Assembly (NCBI GenBank): GCA_030425685.1
Contig: JAUIAD010000016.1
Coordinates: 1-64,000, forward strand
Length of the DNA: 64,000 nucleotides
Reading direction: 5' to 3'
Source: Gammaproteobacteria bacterium
Lineage (GTDB): Bacteria > Pseudomonadota > Gammaproteobacteria > Coxiellales > Coxiellaceae
The stretch's first letter is position 1, and every line of letters starts with the position of its first letter. Position numbers and translations under genes: made by a program. Positions 9,501 through 16,143 of the stretch are shown one piece after another. The notes under the pieces are model-generated. The model was given only the letters and a program-made list of their open reading frames with translations. It did not search any database and was not told the origin of the DNA.

Positions 9501-11294
9501 ACTTTACGATCCGTTAGTGAGTCGTTAACAAAAACACACCGTTTATTTCAAAAAGCAACGGATAAAGTGCAGCATCAAGCAAAAGTATTTCGTTATCGTC
9601 GGGATCAAATGATCACCCAAGCTAAGAAAGAGGAAAAACCCGATGAAGCTTATGTGAATCGTAGCAGCAAAGCTAATTTTCGCCATGCCATGAAAAATTC
9701 CATATTGCGTTATGAGTCTATGGCGAAAGATCGAGCGTCATCACGCTTGTTGCGTACAGTTGTAACGCCTGTTGCAAGGTATGCTTACGAAAGTTGTTTA
9801 GAGTTTTGTGCGCAAAAAATTAAAGAGTATAAAGAACGTCGACAGCATGAAGATAGAGATGTTTATAAAATGGTACATGAGCACAATCAAAAATTAAAAG
9901 CTGGTAAAGCTAAGCGAATAAAAAAGAAAGGTGATTTATTATCTTTGCAATTAATGACGATGTCTGAGGATGAAATAGAAGCAGATACTTTAATTACTGT
10001 AAATGATCAGTTTGGTAATGTCTCGCTGATTTCGTACGCTGATTTGTGTGATTTAGCGCAGGGGGAATATGGTATAGGGGATGCCAACAAATTGCTACAT
10101 TTTGATGCCGCTAATGGTGTCTACCAGCTTCATATCGCATCGTTGAGCGAGGATCACTATGATTCGACAGGAAGTACTTCAAGTAGGCAGCCAGATAGTA
10201 GTCCATCAAAACAGCGAGACTTTACTGATGCATTTGTTAAATTTAATGAAAATGGTAGCAAGCATCCAGATGGATGTCCCTTCGTTCATAAAGTAAATGG
10301 TGTCGATCACATTGGAACGGGCTTTAACTTAGAGAGAAGTGACGCACAAAGAGTGCTTAAAGGCGTAGGCGTTTCTGATCCTTCGGCTGTGATGAATGGT
10401 AAAAAGAACTTAACACAGAATCAGTTAAAGCGACTTAATGCATTTTGTTTGCAAGAGGCGGTTTCAATAGCAAAACGCAGACTTGGAGATAAAGTATTTA
10501 ATAACTTAAGTGAGCGTCGTAAAGCTGCCGTGGTGTCGTTAACCTATAATTGTCCGGCGCTATTAGGAAAAAATTTAGTAAAATATCTTAAGTCAGGAAA
10601 TTACAAAAAAGCAGCTGACGAGATTCTACATCGCTCTAATCGATCGAAACACCCTGGGTTGCAAAATCGACGCAAGCGTGAATCTTCGTTAATGTATGAT
10701 GCGCAATTTGAGGAAAAGGAAAAGCCAAGGCTGCTAAAATCTATTAAGTCTTACTCCTCACCGTTGAAGGCAAGGTTGTTTTCGCATCGTCATGAAACGC
10801 AAGCAACTCAACTACTTCAAGATCTATACCAGTGTGATACGATAGAAGCTGCTGTTTATAGGCTCAATGCCGAGGTTGGGTCTCATGTTTCGACCGGTGG
10901 CTATACCGAGGCGGTGTATTGTTCTGCTAACGTTGCTAATAATATTGTTAAATCAAATAAAAAAAATAACAAGGCTAAAAAAGGCGGTTCTCGTTTTGAG
11001 TTTGATGACAACGGAAAATTTATTATTAATAAAGATGACTCGCTTGACGATGTTTGGCTAAAGAATGAAACGAATAAGCGTATTGACCGTTTATTTTCTA
11101 TACCTGATGAATCACATGCGTCGGAATTTATATTGCGTGGATTTCTTGATGCAATATGGTTTTTTATGATGCAACGAAAAATGAAAAAATTAGAAAATAG
11201 TAAGCAGGGTGTGGGGAATAAAGAGACGGAGTTTAAAAGTGATAAAGCTGTTTTAAATTTTCACCATGAGTCTGCGCCAACGTTTATGAGTTAA
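504..11294 (+). CDS. giant protein with SecA-like ATPase core and lysozyme-like C-terminus
   Basis: A 3,596-residue protein starting at ATG 504; GGAGAG at 490-495 lies 8 bases upstream, so I prefer this to the TTG at 483. Seen in order: a charged helical N-terminus; a glycine-rich stretch (about residues 355-535, GGNG/GxxG repeats between short beta-like segments); a long helical region (about 700-1750); a SecA-type DEAD motor (about 1790-2330) with Walker A STGEGK near 1830, DEVD at 1938-1941, GLSGT near 2109 and TTNLSGRGTD near 2229; a TPR-like stretch (about 2415-2490); one membrane segment (about 2778-2796); and a T4-type lysozyme-like domain (about 3240-3405). It lacks the compact length (about 850-900) and C-terminal zinc site of housekeeping SecA, so it is not the translocase. 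A host- or envelope-directed factor is my inference; the function is unknown. Confidence 0.85.
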   Translation: MRTAIHEKKSKDISVSNIPLLELAMFSKLQHCAKKQVDNSVAAKINLRQWAQEEYKEINALNNLKSFLLYLKNKAGEDFSKEEKTIGQRSLQKYKMKFKKALRDEIKDALQREMALKRQAIYEKTAAKEKEEMALQELMEDVLGDVRSNDRREILAIYAWRYMISELPNWTKSYALVSTYRLWKKVLRSKDLQAVVGHLTKTKEVLSCLPRQVSTKDLCSYSGRYSREVKKDYSEVRSRLKTHLAGTQYEKSRLADKVILRVTGHHMTVNNILESKEFNTAMTSDVTEVQVIAQGGLFIDGSLKEEKGKNRWSGVNVALLAHEIYFTRKVLIDTSGVNGQSQARSKAANGRSDFSYTSTGGNGSHGLDGNPGQSAGHVTIKAEKIINPQYLQVRAIGGNGSDGQHGGDAEKGRNGKDGVDARDPSIGGWGVCSDYVVNNVYENGKSGGYGGDGGNGGAPGGGGNGGRILIVDKEKNYSKGDNPNYISRKGAAGLSGKPGKGGVAGYNGRHGTDKGAIEQGWFSGGYASGSRSGKNIKVHCKTIKKFIFFSKEVYYFTVKDPDYLRHTAALSRCNWKNGQLGKYKRRARRALLNGEIDHSAILAEHPIAGVFADPLATAEQQEKMDQFTDRIDQMTDDLNLMQQELEAMRSLAENIETDYQLDQDVDVQASIEVNSHIQQAVDFDGAPDNKKSMQVKRQKSTRIKEREHKKESYFWETATHNDFADKTYQLASQQGYNHHALSLFEKLLELNVVHEQKAGVDKIKHLRSIIKKFSESKYSYIEFILEFLIGELKKKNWEALSLPLEDIKNNLALCLAKEKLLVKIDKSLETKIQAVGRYFLASFKANKAIVYFDIFLNYLLALQEKLSEAKSKRGIAELTTSELHDIAVNIEFHLDNEKPNITHLKEMIARNNHSKNLQSSKPYQYLLKIKMSEDELIEAVVNLRSLPKHGPQGQYYKDLLDVVTNKYENEILNQNFTRACSLCLYTRLSEHPSFLDKLKKIKGLLLLAFMKSENVGGEYSDCMTSILENIKIHKGDPQHIAHMLDSKLSTLFKNIFRVEYDVSALPALALKYIPMMCKSDVAVESVVTIMQLSTCTVNALSKVVAAIVPLKLGRNVREKIKHALLDNINQLLLARISPFKGQGSALYVRLNEKISSLADLLSKEEMHNWDLNSLFGVLDSILSEISSKEDTDIGQMFNQLTSHSVSDAKNELAQSSHRSTIMRVLIAIRYEKVKYKEKVAALLKVFQSNAKDMPLLKFLTASLQQVKSEDQLFDLCDVLAQDPSVWYNGLVECQLVRLTHQYIVWVAQDLSSLPSEINKIIREDGVATIVKDVISGKPIARQLSQKIVKELEIEFEKSGKNSIKKMRQQFLLCIMLRKGFGSCHSRWVKQNKQEFAWDYLQRLVYNKVDRLKSNNFPSFDELVLAINLLSQIDYPIDLLNRLSGRPVNRWLQSIYAQSLIEQTRKFVEYKAVDNLQDRVEELNNNILEIKQADILRVLLEKINKELLNFDHELAVAVDYWHELIRMLANISFMDSVLVRQLHKSPLSQWKNKLRPYELAIHIRMVPKHLMLHRQSIIEALIHLQDLGKLNTNSFKKITNYINYILQDDQLMLLLEFLQQALADKFIVNNEIMDTLLDDVKPVDIAEWQKVTMQYSDAKSQQIRSLDVAIALMKDNPKNKNLDELKDQKQCDAEYSLREQVIAVKNHLSLAVHPLAKAVANKAAQNESKDKKSDHQNRKMARLSSYVAKPVDHWSLADIALWSEHFKAAGSDVLSKNMIMDHLPELVAVVHRAIELFQPGVRLRDVQLIALTIFLQRNSGLLNENLMGEISTGEGKQLIIAALAIIKAYLGEKVDVVTSSSSLAVRDVEEMSELFAIMGISVACVCDQDCHEEKVFQERFRAQVIYSDIGSIQRAILLTHFYNKDILAGRFNASSLIIDEVDRLLDEMLNTLFLSQDIAAFDHLTQLFVTIWYIVETFRQQHNSAECDVDALEQEVLKRIDNKELMLPTAILPFVKRRLKTFIKSALLAQGMNKDEFYIYDDLNDGSGRKKVAVIDKSTGVTRLHTNYSGGLQQFLRAKHFTKMEMAQMGLKAVYEAMITTMRRYQSICGLSGTLGTVQEIKVLHDLLGLKTFSIPRHQFRHFYQEPTIVCEDIEVQIEAIIAKVIEKINQQRALLIICDTIEEAKFLSIEIRKTLIGMPAVKLYQRLYSHEPRKIGTSDNPLSVGDILVTTNLSGRGTDVKITKVLEKNAGLFAIVTGVAKDAQKIGVPDLRTLDQNFGRVARNGAQGSGMLIVRSDLQVTPQQLMQLKEESVANKLEQVVQVSLPILDVKNSLFQQFSKFYQQAREQLNQMDQPLGYTEIQMDALRIHWAFCLDAIEHKLTHHIQDSSKQVQADYAYFAERMSQLLLKDDIFKFADSTNMLIKLGRFFHKEYPQNAALCYIEAIKLDPEFCEAAYLYLANIELAKGKDNRVFRRNARRYFKQAKQRIDKRIRVLTECFAIFEPLKQLALQTSQNSIANDLEQATQRTLSCYHAHLRQIGEAIGYDLSFERLTSYVDSRDAAVDLYQRLGKRNQFKNSRVSKKAHVLYNQNNQLQLFYCKPGEQVGVCFPNEITSIYVEKIIALFMARVNKGRSERELEFDVFCNSLEGKPYSQLLESQKTDIRIAWFALLAAGVLKEAALQKTTANGVELVRYQEKKDEDITEISAAFDEKYIPLGLQVAGKLHTYPSVFLREQSLAYAFETGEFPSEEILDFARHDFDRVTVLDEKLDCKWTWKNTLAFVLGAVAIVAGVAFKQQWLFDLGMDSIVYSLKAYFSGVFDLSDYIAQMGTKILMGIANQIKVAALAAKAGESSSFMAQQGKDIFKQFFASYGKNIAKEQGFALLMKGLSQTVLMENIQQSIGEHLLSDSQVALQREKLIAAMMKLWESSYELDQAENFIQRVMSETYEEEAVASESDQVSQVASVALNVGASLLGALSATPGSASFMQKAGGQIASSISTLRSVSESLTKTHRLFQKATDKVQHQAKVFRYRRDQMITQAKKEEKPDEAYVNRSSKANFRHAMKNSILRYESMAKDRASSRLLRTVVTPVARYAYESCLEFCAQKIKEYKERRQHEDRDVYKMVHEHNQKLKAGKAKRIKKKGDLLSLQLMTMSEDEIEADTLITVNDQFGNVSLISYADLCDLAQGEYGIGDANKLLHFDAANGVYQLHIASLSEDHYDSTGSTSSRQPDSSPSKQRDFTDAFVKFNENGSKHPDGCPFVHKVNGVDHIGTGFNLERSDAQRVLKGVGVSDPSAVMNGKKNLTQNQLKRLNAFCLQEAVSIAKRRLGDKVFNNLSERRKAAVVSLTYNCPALLGKNLVKYLKSGNYKKAADEILHRSNRSKHPGLQNRRKRESSLMYDAQFEEKEKPRLLKSIKSYSSPLKARLFSHRHETQATQLLQDLYQCDTIEAAVYRLNAEVGSHVSTGGYTEAVYCSANVANNIVKSNKKNNKAKKGGSRFEFDDNGKFIINKDDSLDDVWLKNETNKRIDRLFSIPDESHASEFILRGFLDAIWFFMMQRKMKKLENSKQGVGNKETEFKSDKAVLNFHHESAPTFMS

Positions 11295-11358
11295 GTGTGT
11301 TTTAGCAAGTGATGACTCTGGCATACTGTTGTGGCCCTATGTCCTGATTGCATCGATT

Positions 11359-11384
11359 GCTCTTGAAAGATGCCTTTCAAGAGC
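11359..11384 (+). terminator. perfect 11-bp hairpin after the giant gene
   Basis: Perfect arms at 11359-11369 and 11374-11384 with a four-base loop, 65 bases after the stop codon of the giant gene. No T-run follows, so it may not be an intrinsic terminator. It could instead stabilise the 3' end of the transcript. Confidence 0.4.
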
Positions 11385-11473
11385 CTATACCGCATTGGTA
11401 AAGCACTAGTGATTATTTGCTAATTTATTGGTTCTTTAACTCTGTCTTAACTTCAAGGAGGTATACTACTTAT

Positions 11474-11502
11474 TTGACAATGATGTTAATTGGGTTTGTA
11501 TT
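11474..11502 (+). promoter_or_regulatory. sigma70-type promoter of the phosphatase gene
   Basis: A perfect TTGACA at 11474-11479, 17 bases, then TGTATT (4 of 6 bases) at 11497-11502. Transcription would start near 11509, giving a leader of about 47 bases before ATG 11556. Confidence 0.55.
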
Positions 11503-11555
11503 TTTTGTGCAGCTTTTAAGGTAGGGAGTTAACAAACAACTAGAAGCGTTACATC

Positions 11556-13712
11556 ATGAGAGAAAACAGTAAAACATCAGCTAATAATGAATACAAATCA
11601 TATCCTCATATTAGGGCGTGCCCTGCAAATACAAAGGGAAAAGACTATATCATTGGCGATGTTCATGGTAGCTCTTTAACTCTACAACAGGTCCTGGAAC
11701 AATTGTCCGTCAATGACAGGCTCTTTATTGTTGGTGATTTATTTGATCGCGGTGATGACAGTGTAGGTGTTTTTGACCTGATTCAGCGCTCCTTAAATAA
11801 TAAAAGTGGTCCCTTAATTTTATGTGTCCGTGGAAACCATGAAGAACTATTTCTGCAGGCTATGCGTTATTATCTTGATGGTGATTTAAACTATTTCGAT
11901 AAATATAGTCTTCTTACTGAAGACAATGGTGGTGGTTGGATTCACGATGCAGAAGAAGACACATTACGCAGGATAAGAAAATATTTATCCTCATTGCCAT
12001 ATGTGATACGAACAGAAGGCAGCGACGACGTGGATCCTTTTATCGTTTGTCATGCAGATTGTCCCCTTGATGATAAGGAAATTGAAGGCATTATTAGCAA
12101 TGGCGATAAACTGACTAGCGAAGAAATCGATCATATTACATGGGCTAGAGATGAAGAAATTGATCGATGTAATAATCGTACCAAAAACTCAATACGCACA
12201 TACTGTGGTCATAATATTATTAGAGGTCGTCGAACATCCGTTAGGCGAGAAACAAACCATGTTAATCTAGATGCCGGCGCTAGCCACTATGGTCAACTGC
12301 TTGGGGTGAATCATACGGATAGTACTGTTTTTGTTACGGGGACGGTCAAGAGAAAACGCCCTTCTGTGATAAAAAATATCTGCATATTGAAAGAATATCT
12401 GCATGATTCTTTAGAACAGAAAAAGCGAGAGAAGTTAGAGAGGCTTGAAAAGCAGCGTATTGTCAGCAGTCAGATGGAAGAATTAATTGTTGATGATGTT
12501 AAACCAACAGCGGATGAAATTAAAAAAGTTGTAAGTCAGCCAGTTATATCAGATATTATTGAGGTTCTACTTGAGGCTAAGTTGCAGCTAACACAGCGGC
12601 AAGTCAGTGCTATCATTAAGCATGGTAGCATACAGAAATCAATATTATATTTTGTAAGGTTTAATATTGTGATAACAGAGCATCTTTTGTCAGCTATCAT
12701 AGCAGATAAAGAGCTCAAAGCTTTGCTTTGTAAGTTGTATGATCTGGAGCTGCATGTCAATTTTGATATTATAAAATCTAAAAGAATCATCATTGATAAA
12801 ATAATCACTTACTTTGAGCGTTGTGAAATAGTATCAACATCTAAATTTCTTGATATAATCTTCTCAGGTGGTGATCAGCTAGAGAATATTCTCTTGTTAC
12901 TTATAAATAGCAATATAGTAGTGCCCGCCTGTAAGATTAATGAGATTTTAGAAAACCGCAAAATTAATATAATTCTCTTATATTTTAGTTTAAACAATCT
13001 CAAGATTGAAAGCGAACGGCAATTAAATATAATTACAGCTAACGCCTGTATTCAGGATGCGCTACTGTCGCTTGTTAATGTAGGTGAGGAGATAAGCTCT
13101 AAGCGACTAAAAAATATAACGAACGACCGCAGGCTGCTAAAAACACTTTCATTATTGCGTGCTAATAATATAGAGATCAATACGGCGCAGCTAAATACTA
13201 TTATTGAGAATGGTAAGCTTCTATGTGTGCTCTGTTTTCTTTTTGATAACGATATTACTATAAATTATGATCAGCTTACACTGATTGTGGATAGCGAAAT
13301 TCTTCAGAAAGCACTAGGCTGTATCCAAAATTTTTTGCTCAGCTTTCATTGGAATAAGCACTCTGGTAAAAAGCTAGCCTCGATACGTTGTTTTACGCTT
13401 GATGCTTGTCATTTATTGCTTGATAACATCGGCCAATCTTCAAAAGTAAGCCGTATTTCATCCCGATTTTTCAAAGGCCTTTCTGTAATAGCAAAAAAAC
13501 ACTTCAAAAAAGATAAAGGTGTTATTCGCGCTATTGCTGATATGATTTGCTTACCGTTGGAAATTTTTGTCTCCCTGGGGGTTTCAATCTATAGAAAGCG
13601 ACCTTCTTGGTGCTCGTTCTTCTCTAATGCCAAAACAGCGCGTGAAAATAAAGCGAAAGAACTTATCGTTGAGCCATTAAATTTAGAAAGCTCTGATAAC
13701 CCTCGGCGTTAA
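11556..13712 (+). CDS. PrpA/PrpB-like metallophosphatase with nine 28-residue helical repeats
   Basis: A 718-residue protein. The first 250 residues are a PPP-type metallophosphoesterase with GDVHG (D35, H37), GDLFDRG, GNHE (N94-E96), ICHAD-like VCHAD and CGHN motifs in the order found in bacterial PrpA/PrpB protein phosphatases. These use a two-metal centre to remove phosphate from Ser/Thr/Tyr. Residues 345 to about 594 form nine tandem repeats of about 28 residues (lengths 28, 28, 26, 29, 28, 29, 28, 28, then a partial) with a pattern like I-x-x-x-x-L-x-x-I-I and a following hydrophobic helix. Bacterial PrpA/B are only about 220 residues, so the long C-terminus is extra and could be a binding solenoid. 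The C-terminus is basic. No strong ribosome site precedes ATG 11556. A host-directed phosphatase is inferred, not shown. Confidence 0.8.
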   Translation: MRENSKTSANNEYKSYPHIRACPANTKGKDYIIGDVHGSSLTLQQVLEQLSVNDRLFIVGDLFDRGDDSVGVFDLIQRSLNNKSGPLILCVRGNHEELFLQAMRYYLDGDLNYFDKYSLLTEDNGGGWIHDAEEDTLRRIRKYLSSLPYVIRTEGSDDVDPFIVCHADCPLDDKEIEGIISNGDKLTSEEIDHITWARDEEIDRCNNRTKNSIRTYCGHNIIRGRRTSVRRETNHVNLDAGASHYGQLLGVNHTDSTVFVTGTVKRKRPSVIKNICILKEYLHDSLEQKKREKLERLEKQRIVSSQMEELIVDDVKPTADEIKKVVSQPVISDIIEVLLEAKLQLTQRQVSAIIKHGSIQKSILYFVRFNIVITEHLLSAIIADKELKALLCKLYDLELHVNFDIIKSKRIIIDKIITYFERCEIVSTSKFLDIIFSGGDQLENILLLLINSNIVVPACKINEILENRKINIILLYFSLNNLKIESERQLNIITANACIQDALLSLVNVGEEISSKRLKNITNDRRLLKTLSLLRANNIEINTAQLNTIIENGKLLCVLCFLFDNDITINYDQLTLIVDSEILQKALGCIQNFLLSFHWNKHSGKKLASIRCFTLDACHLLLDNIGQSSKVSRISSRFFKGLSVIAKKHFKKDKGVIRAIADMICLPLEIFVSLGVSIYRKRPSWCSFFSNAKTARENKAKELIVEPLNLESSDNPRR
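12588..13340 (+). repeat. tandem 28-residue protein repeats (coding)
   Basis: Eight units fill exactly 224 residues (345-568), followed by a ninth. Only the hydrophobic pattern is kept at the protein level; I see no obvious DNA-level identity between units, so the duplication is old. Confidence 0.65.
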
Positions 13713-13911
13713 AAAAGTGTTGGCTTTGCTTTGGTATTTTCCTTATTAGTTTATTGCTTACAGATTCCATATGGCATGTTGTGTCTCAACGTTCTATCGC
13801 CAAGTTATAAAGGCGCTAGTAGTGGAGTAATTTTGTGAGAAGCTTGGTTGTTTGTTGGGTATTAAAATTTATTTTCTATTTTTCAGTATATTACACATAG
13901 ACCGCATTGCC

Positions 13912-13940
13912 CTGCAAAACCCCCTATCGAGTCCTATAAT
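13912..13940 (+). promoter_or_regulatory. candidate promoter of hsp20
   Basis: A perfect TATAAT at 13935-13940, with the weak -35 CTGCAA 17 bases upstream. A CCCCCTAT at about 13919 loosely recalls a sigma-32 -10 element, but no matching -35 is seen, so heat-shock control is only a possibility. Confidence 0.4.
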
Positions 13941-13979
13941 TTCTGTAAACAAAGTATTTTAGAATATGGGGAGATGAAA

Positions 13980-14435
13980 ATGGCTCAATTAATCAGGTTT
14001 AAGGGTGGCAGAGACTTGTTGTCTCGCCTTCATAATGACTTCGATCGCCTGCTAGCTCCATTTGACCTTCAATCTGGCATGGAATGGAATGAGACAAGTA
14101 TGGGTGAATGGACTCCACATATTGATGTTAAGGAAGAGGAAAAACGCTATATTATTCATGCTGATATTCCTGGGGTGAAGGCAAGTGATATCGATTTAAA
14201 CATGGAAAGTGGTGTATTAACGATTAAAGGTCGACGTGACACAGAAATGAAAGAAGAGCATGAAAATTATCTACGTGTAGAGCGTTGTCGAGGTTCTTTT
14301 ATGCGGCAGATTTCTTTACCTGAAACGGTCGATCAGGAACACATCGAGGCAAAATGCAATAATGGTGTTTTAAAAATTATATTACCGAAATCAGCGCAAT
14401 GTGTAGGGCGTAAAATTGATGTTAAGGAAGATTAG
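13980..14435 (+). CDS. small heat-shock protein, Hsp20/alpha-crystallin family
   Basis: A 151-residue protein. It holds a central alpha-crystallin domain (about residues 45-140) with the family features: HIDVKEEEKRY, the ADIPGVK segment, GVLTIKG and the C-terminal NGVLKIILPK strand. Such proteins form oligomers and hold unfolding proteins in the cytoplasm for refolding by other chaperones. GGGGAG at 13968-13973 directly touches the ATG at 13974 but lies six bases from ATG 13980, so the second ATG is the better start. It is a single-gene unit between its own promoter and a strong terminator at 14469. Confidence 0.93.
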   Translation: MAQLIRFKGGRDLLSRLHNDFDRLLAPFDLQSGMEWNETSMGEWTPHIDVKEEEKRYIIHADIPGVKASDIDLNMESGVLTIKGRRDTEMKEEHENYLRVERCRGSFMRQISLPETVDQEHIEAKCNNGVLKIILPKSAQCVGRKIDVKED

Positions 14436-14468
14436 AGTAGTGTAAATTTAGCAATAAATTTATTTCAG

Positions 14469-14500
14469 AAGGGCGCAGTAAAGATCCGGCGCCCTTTTGC
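14469..14500 (+). terminator. intrinsic terminator of hsp20
   Basis: An 8-bp stem (14469-14476 with 14489-14496, AAGGGCGC/GCGCCCTT) with a 12-base loop, closed by TTTT. It sits between hsp20 and the end of the opposing MFS gene and may serve both. Confidence 0.75.
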
Positions 14501-14518
14501 TTTGCGCATTTAAATAGT

Positions 14519-16000
14519 CTAAAGATCTTTTCTTAAAAAGCAAAAGGCCATAAATGACGCGCATGCTATTGTAACATAGATCCATAATAAGCCATGAAAG
14601 CCATAAAGAAAAGCCTGCAATAGAAGCGGCTTTAATGTTGAACTCGAGGTATAAATAGGGTGGGCGCCACTGATAGCATTTTGAAATTGTGCTGCAGGCA
14701 GCGAAATATGGTGACTGGCAAAAAGTAATTTAAGCTTATGCAAAGCAAAACCTGCTATCGTAGCGCCACTTAAAGCAACACCAAGGGCAGAAAGAAAGAA
14801 CGTAACAGTCACAAAGACGCCGAAGCCTAAGCCGCGCATCGACTCATCAACTGAATTTACGGCAACATAATTGGTAGAGGAAAACGTAAGGCCAACGTTC
14901 ATGCCAATGAGACAAAGCCCAATAATAAAGCTTGTAAAATGAAGCTCAGCCCCGCTTAGTGTGAACAGCCCATAGCCAATAATGGCAAATGCCTGCGCTA
15001 CTAGAATGGGAGGGCGTATGCCGTAATGTTTTATAAAGCGACTGGTCAATGGTCCTATGATAGCCATAGTAATAGTGCTAATAAGTATAATAAGACCAGA
15101 AATGGCGGGGCTATACCCCAATATGTTTTGCAAATAAATTGGCAAAATAAAAATAATAGCCGCAAAATTAAATTGAAACAGTGCTCTTCCTATGGTTATC
15201 GCGGCATAATTTCTCGAATGATAAATAGTTAAATCAATCAGTGGGTTTTTTATTTTTCTTTGTGTGTACAATACTAATATTAACAAAACCAAACCAGAGG
15301 CAATGCATGCAAGAAAGGGGGTAGATGTGGCGCCCCATCGTTTAACCTGGTTAACAGCAAGCAATATCAACGATAAACCCGCTGTAATAAGCGCAACACT
15401 TAAGTAATGGATATTTTTTTTCTTATTAAGCGTTTTATCCTTGGCGCAAGCATAGAAAATTAACAGAAAAGAAGCAAAGCAAATGGGGAGGTTAATTAAA
15501 AATGCGTACCGCCATCCAAAAAACTCACTAATAAAACCACCGAGAGTAGGGCCAACGGCTTGGCCTATTCCTGCTGAGGTAACCAGTATCCCTAGCGCAA
15601 GGCTGCGTTGATGCCCAGAGAATATTCTGTTAGCAAGCACAACCGCCATAGGAAAAGCCATTGCCATACCAATGCCTTGAATAACCCGCGCAGAAATAAT
15701 AAAGGGAATGCTTGGTGACAGGCCAACTAGCAATGACCCTAAGGCAAAAATAATCACGCCATAGCAAAATACCCGTTTGTGTCCATAAATATCAGCAACC
15801 TTCCCCATCGGTATCACGCTACACGCTAAGCTGAGTAGGTAGATATTATTGACCCATTGCAGTTGCATAATTGAGGCTTTAAAAATGCGTCCCAGAATAG
15901 GGAGCACAATATTAACAACCGTCAGGTCAATATTGAGAATAAAAGTAGCTAAGCAAAGGCCTGCTAAGGCAACCCACTGTTTATTTTTTGCATCGCTCAT
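14519..16000 (-). CDS. MFS drug efflux transporter, DHA2 (EmrB/QacA) type
   Basis: A 493-residue integral inner-membrane protein with about 14 hydrophobic segments, the arrangement of the 14-helix DHA2 group. The N-terminus has the family signature NIDLTVVNIVLP, followed by the MFS motif A region (GKVADIYGHKRV) and motif C-like GIGQAVGPTLGG. Such pumps exchange protons for drugs or other amphipathic compounds. No membrane-fusion partner lies next to it, so it may work alone. An AAGG-type ribosome site precedes the start at 16000. The substrate cannot be inferred. Confidence 0.88.
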   Translation of the reverse strand: MSDAKNKQWVALAGLCLATFILNIDLTVVNIVLPILGRIFKASIMQLQWVNNIYLLSLACSVIPMGKVADIYGHKRVFCYGVIIFALGSLLVGLSPSIPFIISARVIQGIGMAMAFPMAVVLANRIFSGHQRSLALGILVTSAGIGQAVGPTLGGFISEFFGWRYAFLINLPICFASFLLIFYACAKDKTLNKKKNIHYLSVALITAGLSLILLAVNQVKRWGATSTPFLACIASGLVLLILVLYTQRKIKNPLIDLTIYHSRNYAAITIGRALFQFNFAAIIFILPIYLQNILGYSPAISGLIILISTITMAIIGPLTSRFIKHYGIRPPILVAQAFAIIGYGLFTLSGAELHFTSFIIGLCLIGMNVGLTFSSTNYVAVNSVDESMRGLGFGVFVTVTFFLSALGVALSGATIAGFALHKLKLLFASHHISLPAAQFQNAISGAHPIYTSSSTLKPLLLQAFLYGFHGLLWIYVTIACASFMAFCFLRKDL

Positions 16001-16143
16001 ATCGGTACCTTCTTTATATTTACTCTATCACAAATAAGGCAGTTAACATGGAGTAGTTTTGCACCCTTTTGGAGTGTTTGATGTGGTGGGTGATGTGTAG
16101 CGCAGGCTAGCAACAGCTTTCCACAAAAGATGAGTTCTTACAG

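Noticed and set aside
504-11294. The giant protein as the housekeeping SecA
   Set aside because: Its length, lack of the SecA zinc-binding tail and extra domains exclude this. Only the motor motifs are shared.
11455-11524. A perfect AAGGAGGT followed by a short hydrophobic frame (possible leader peptide)
   Set aside because: The distance to the first ATG is 17 bases, and a good promoter overlaps the frame, so the sequence would lie upstream of the transcript.
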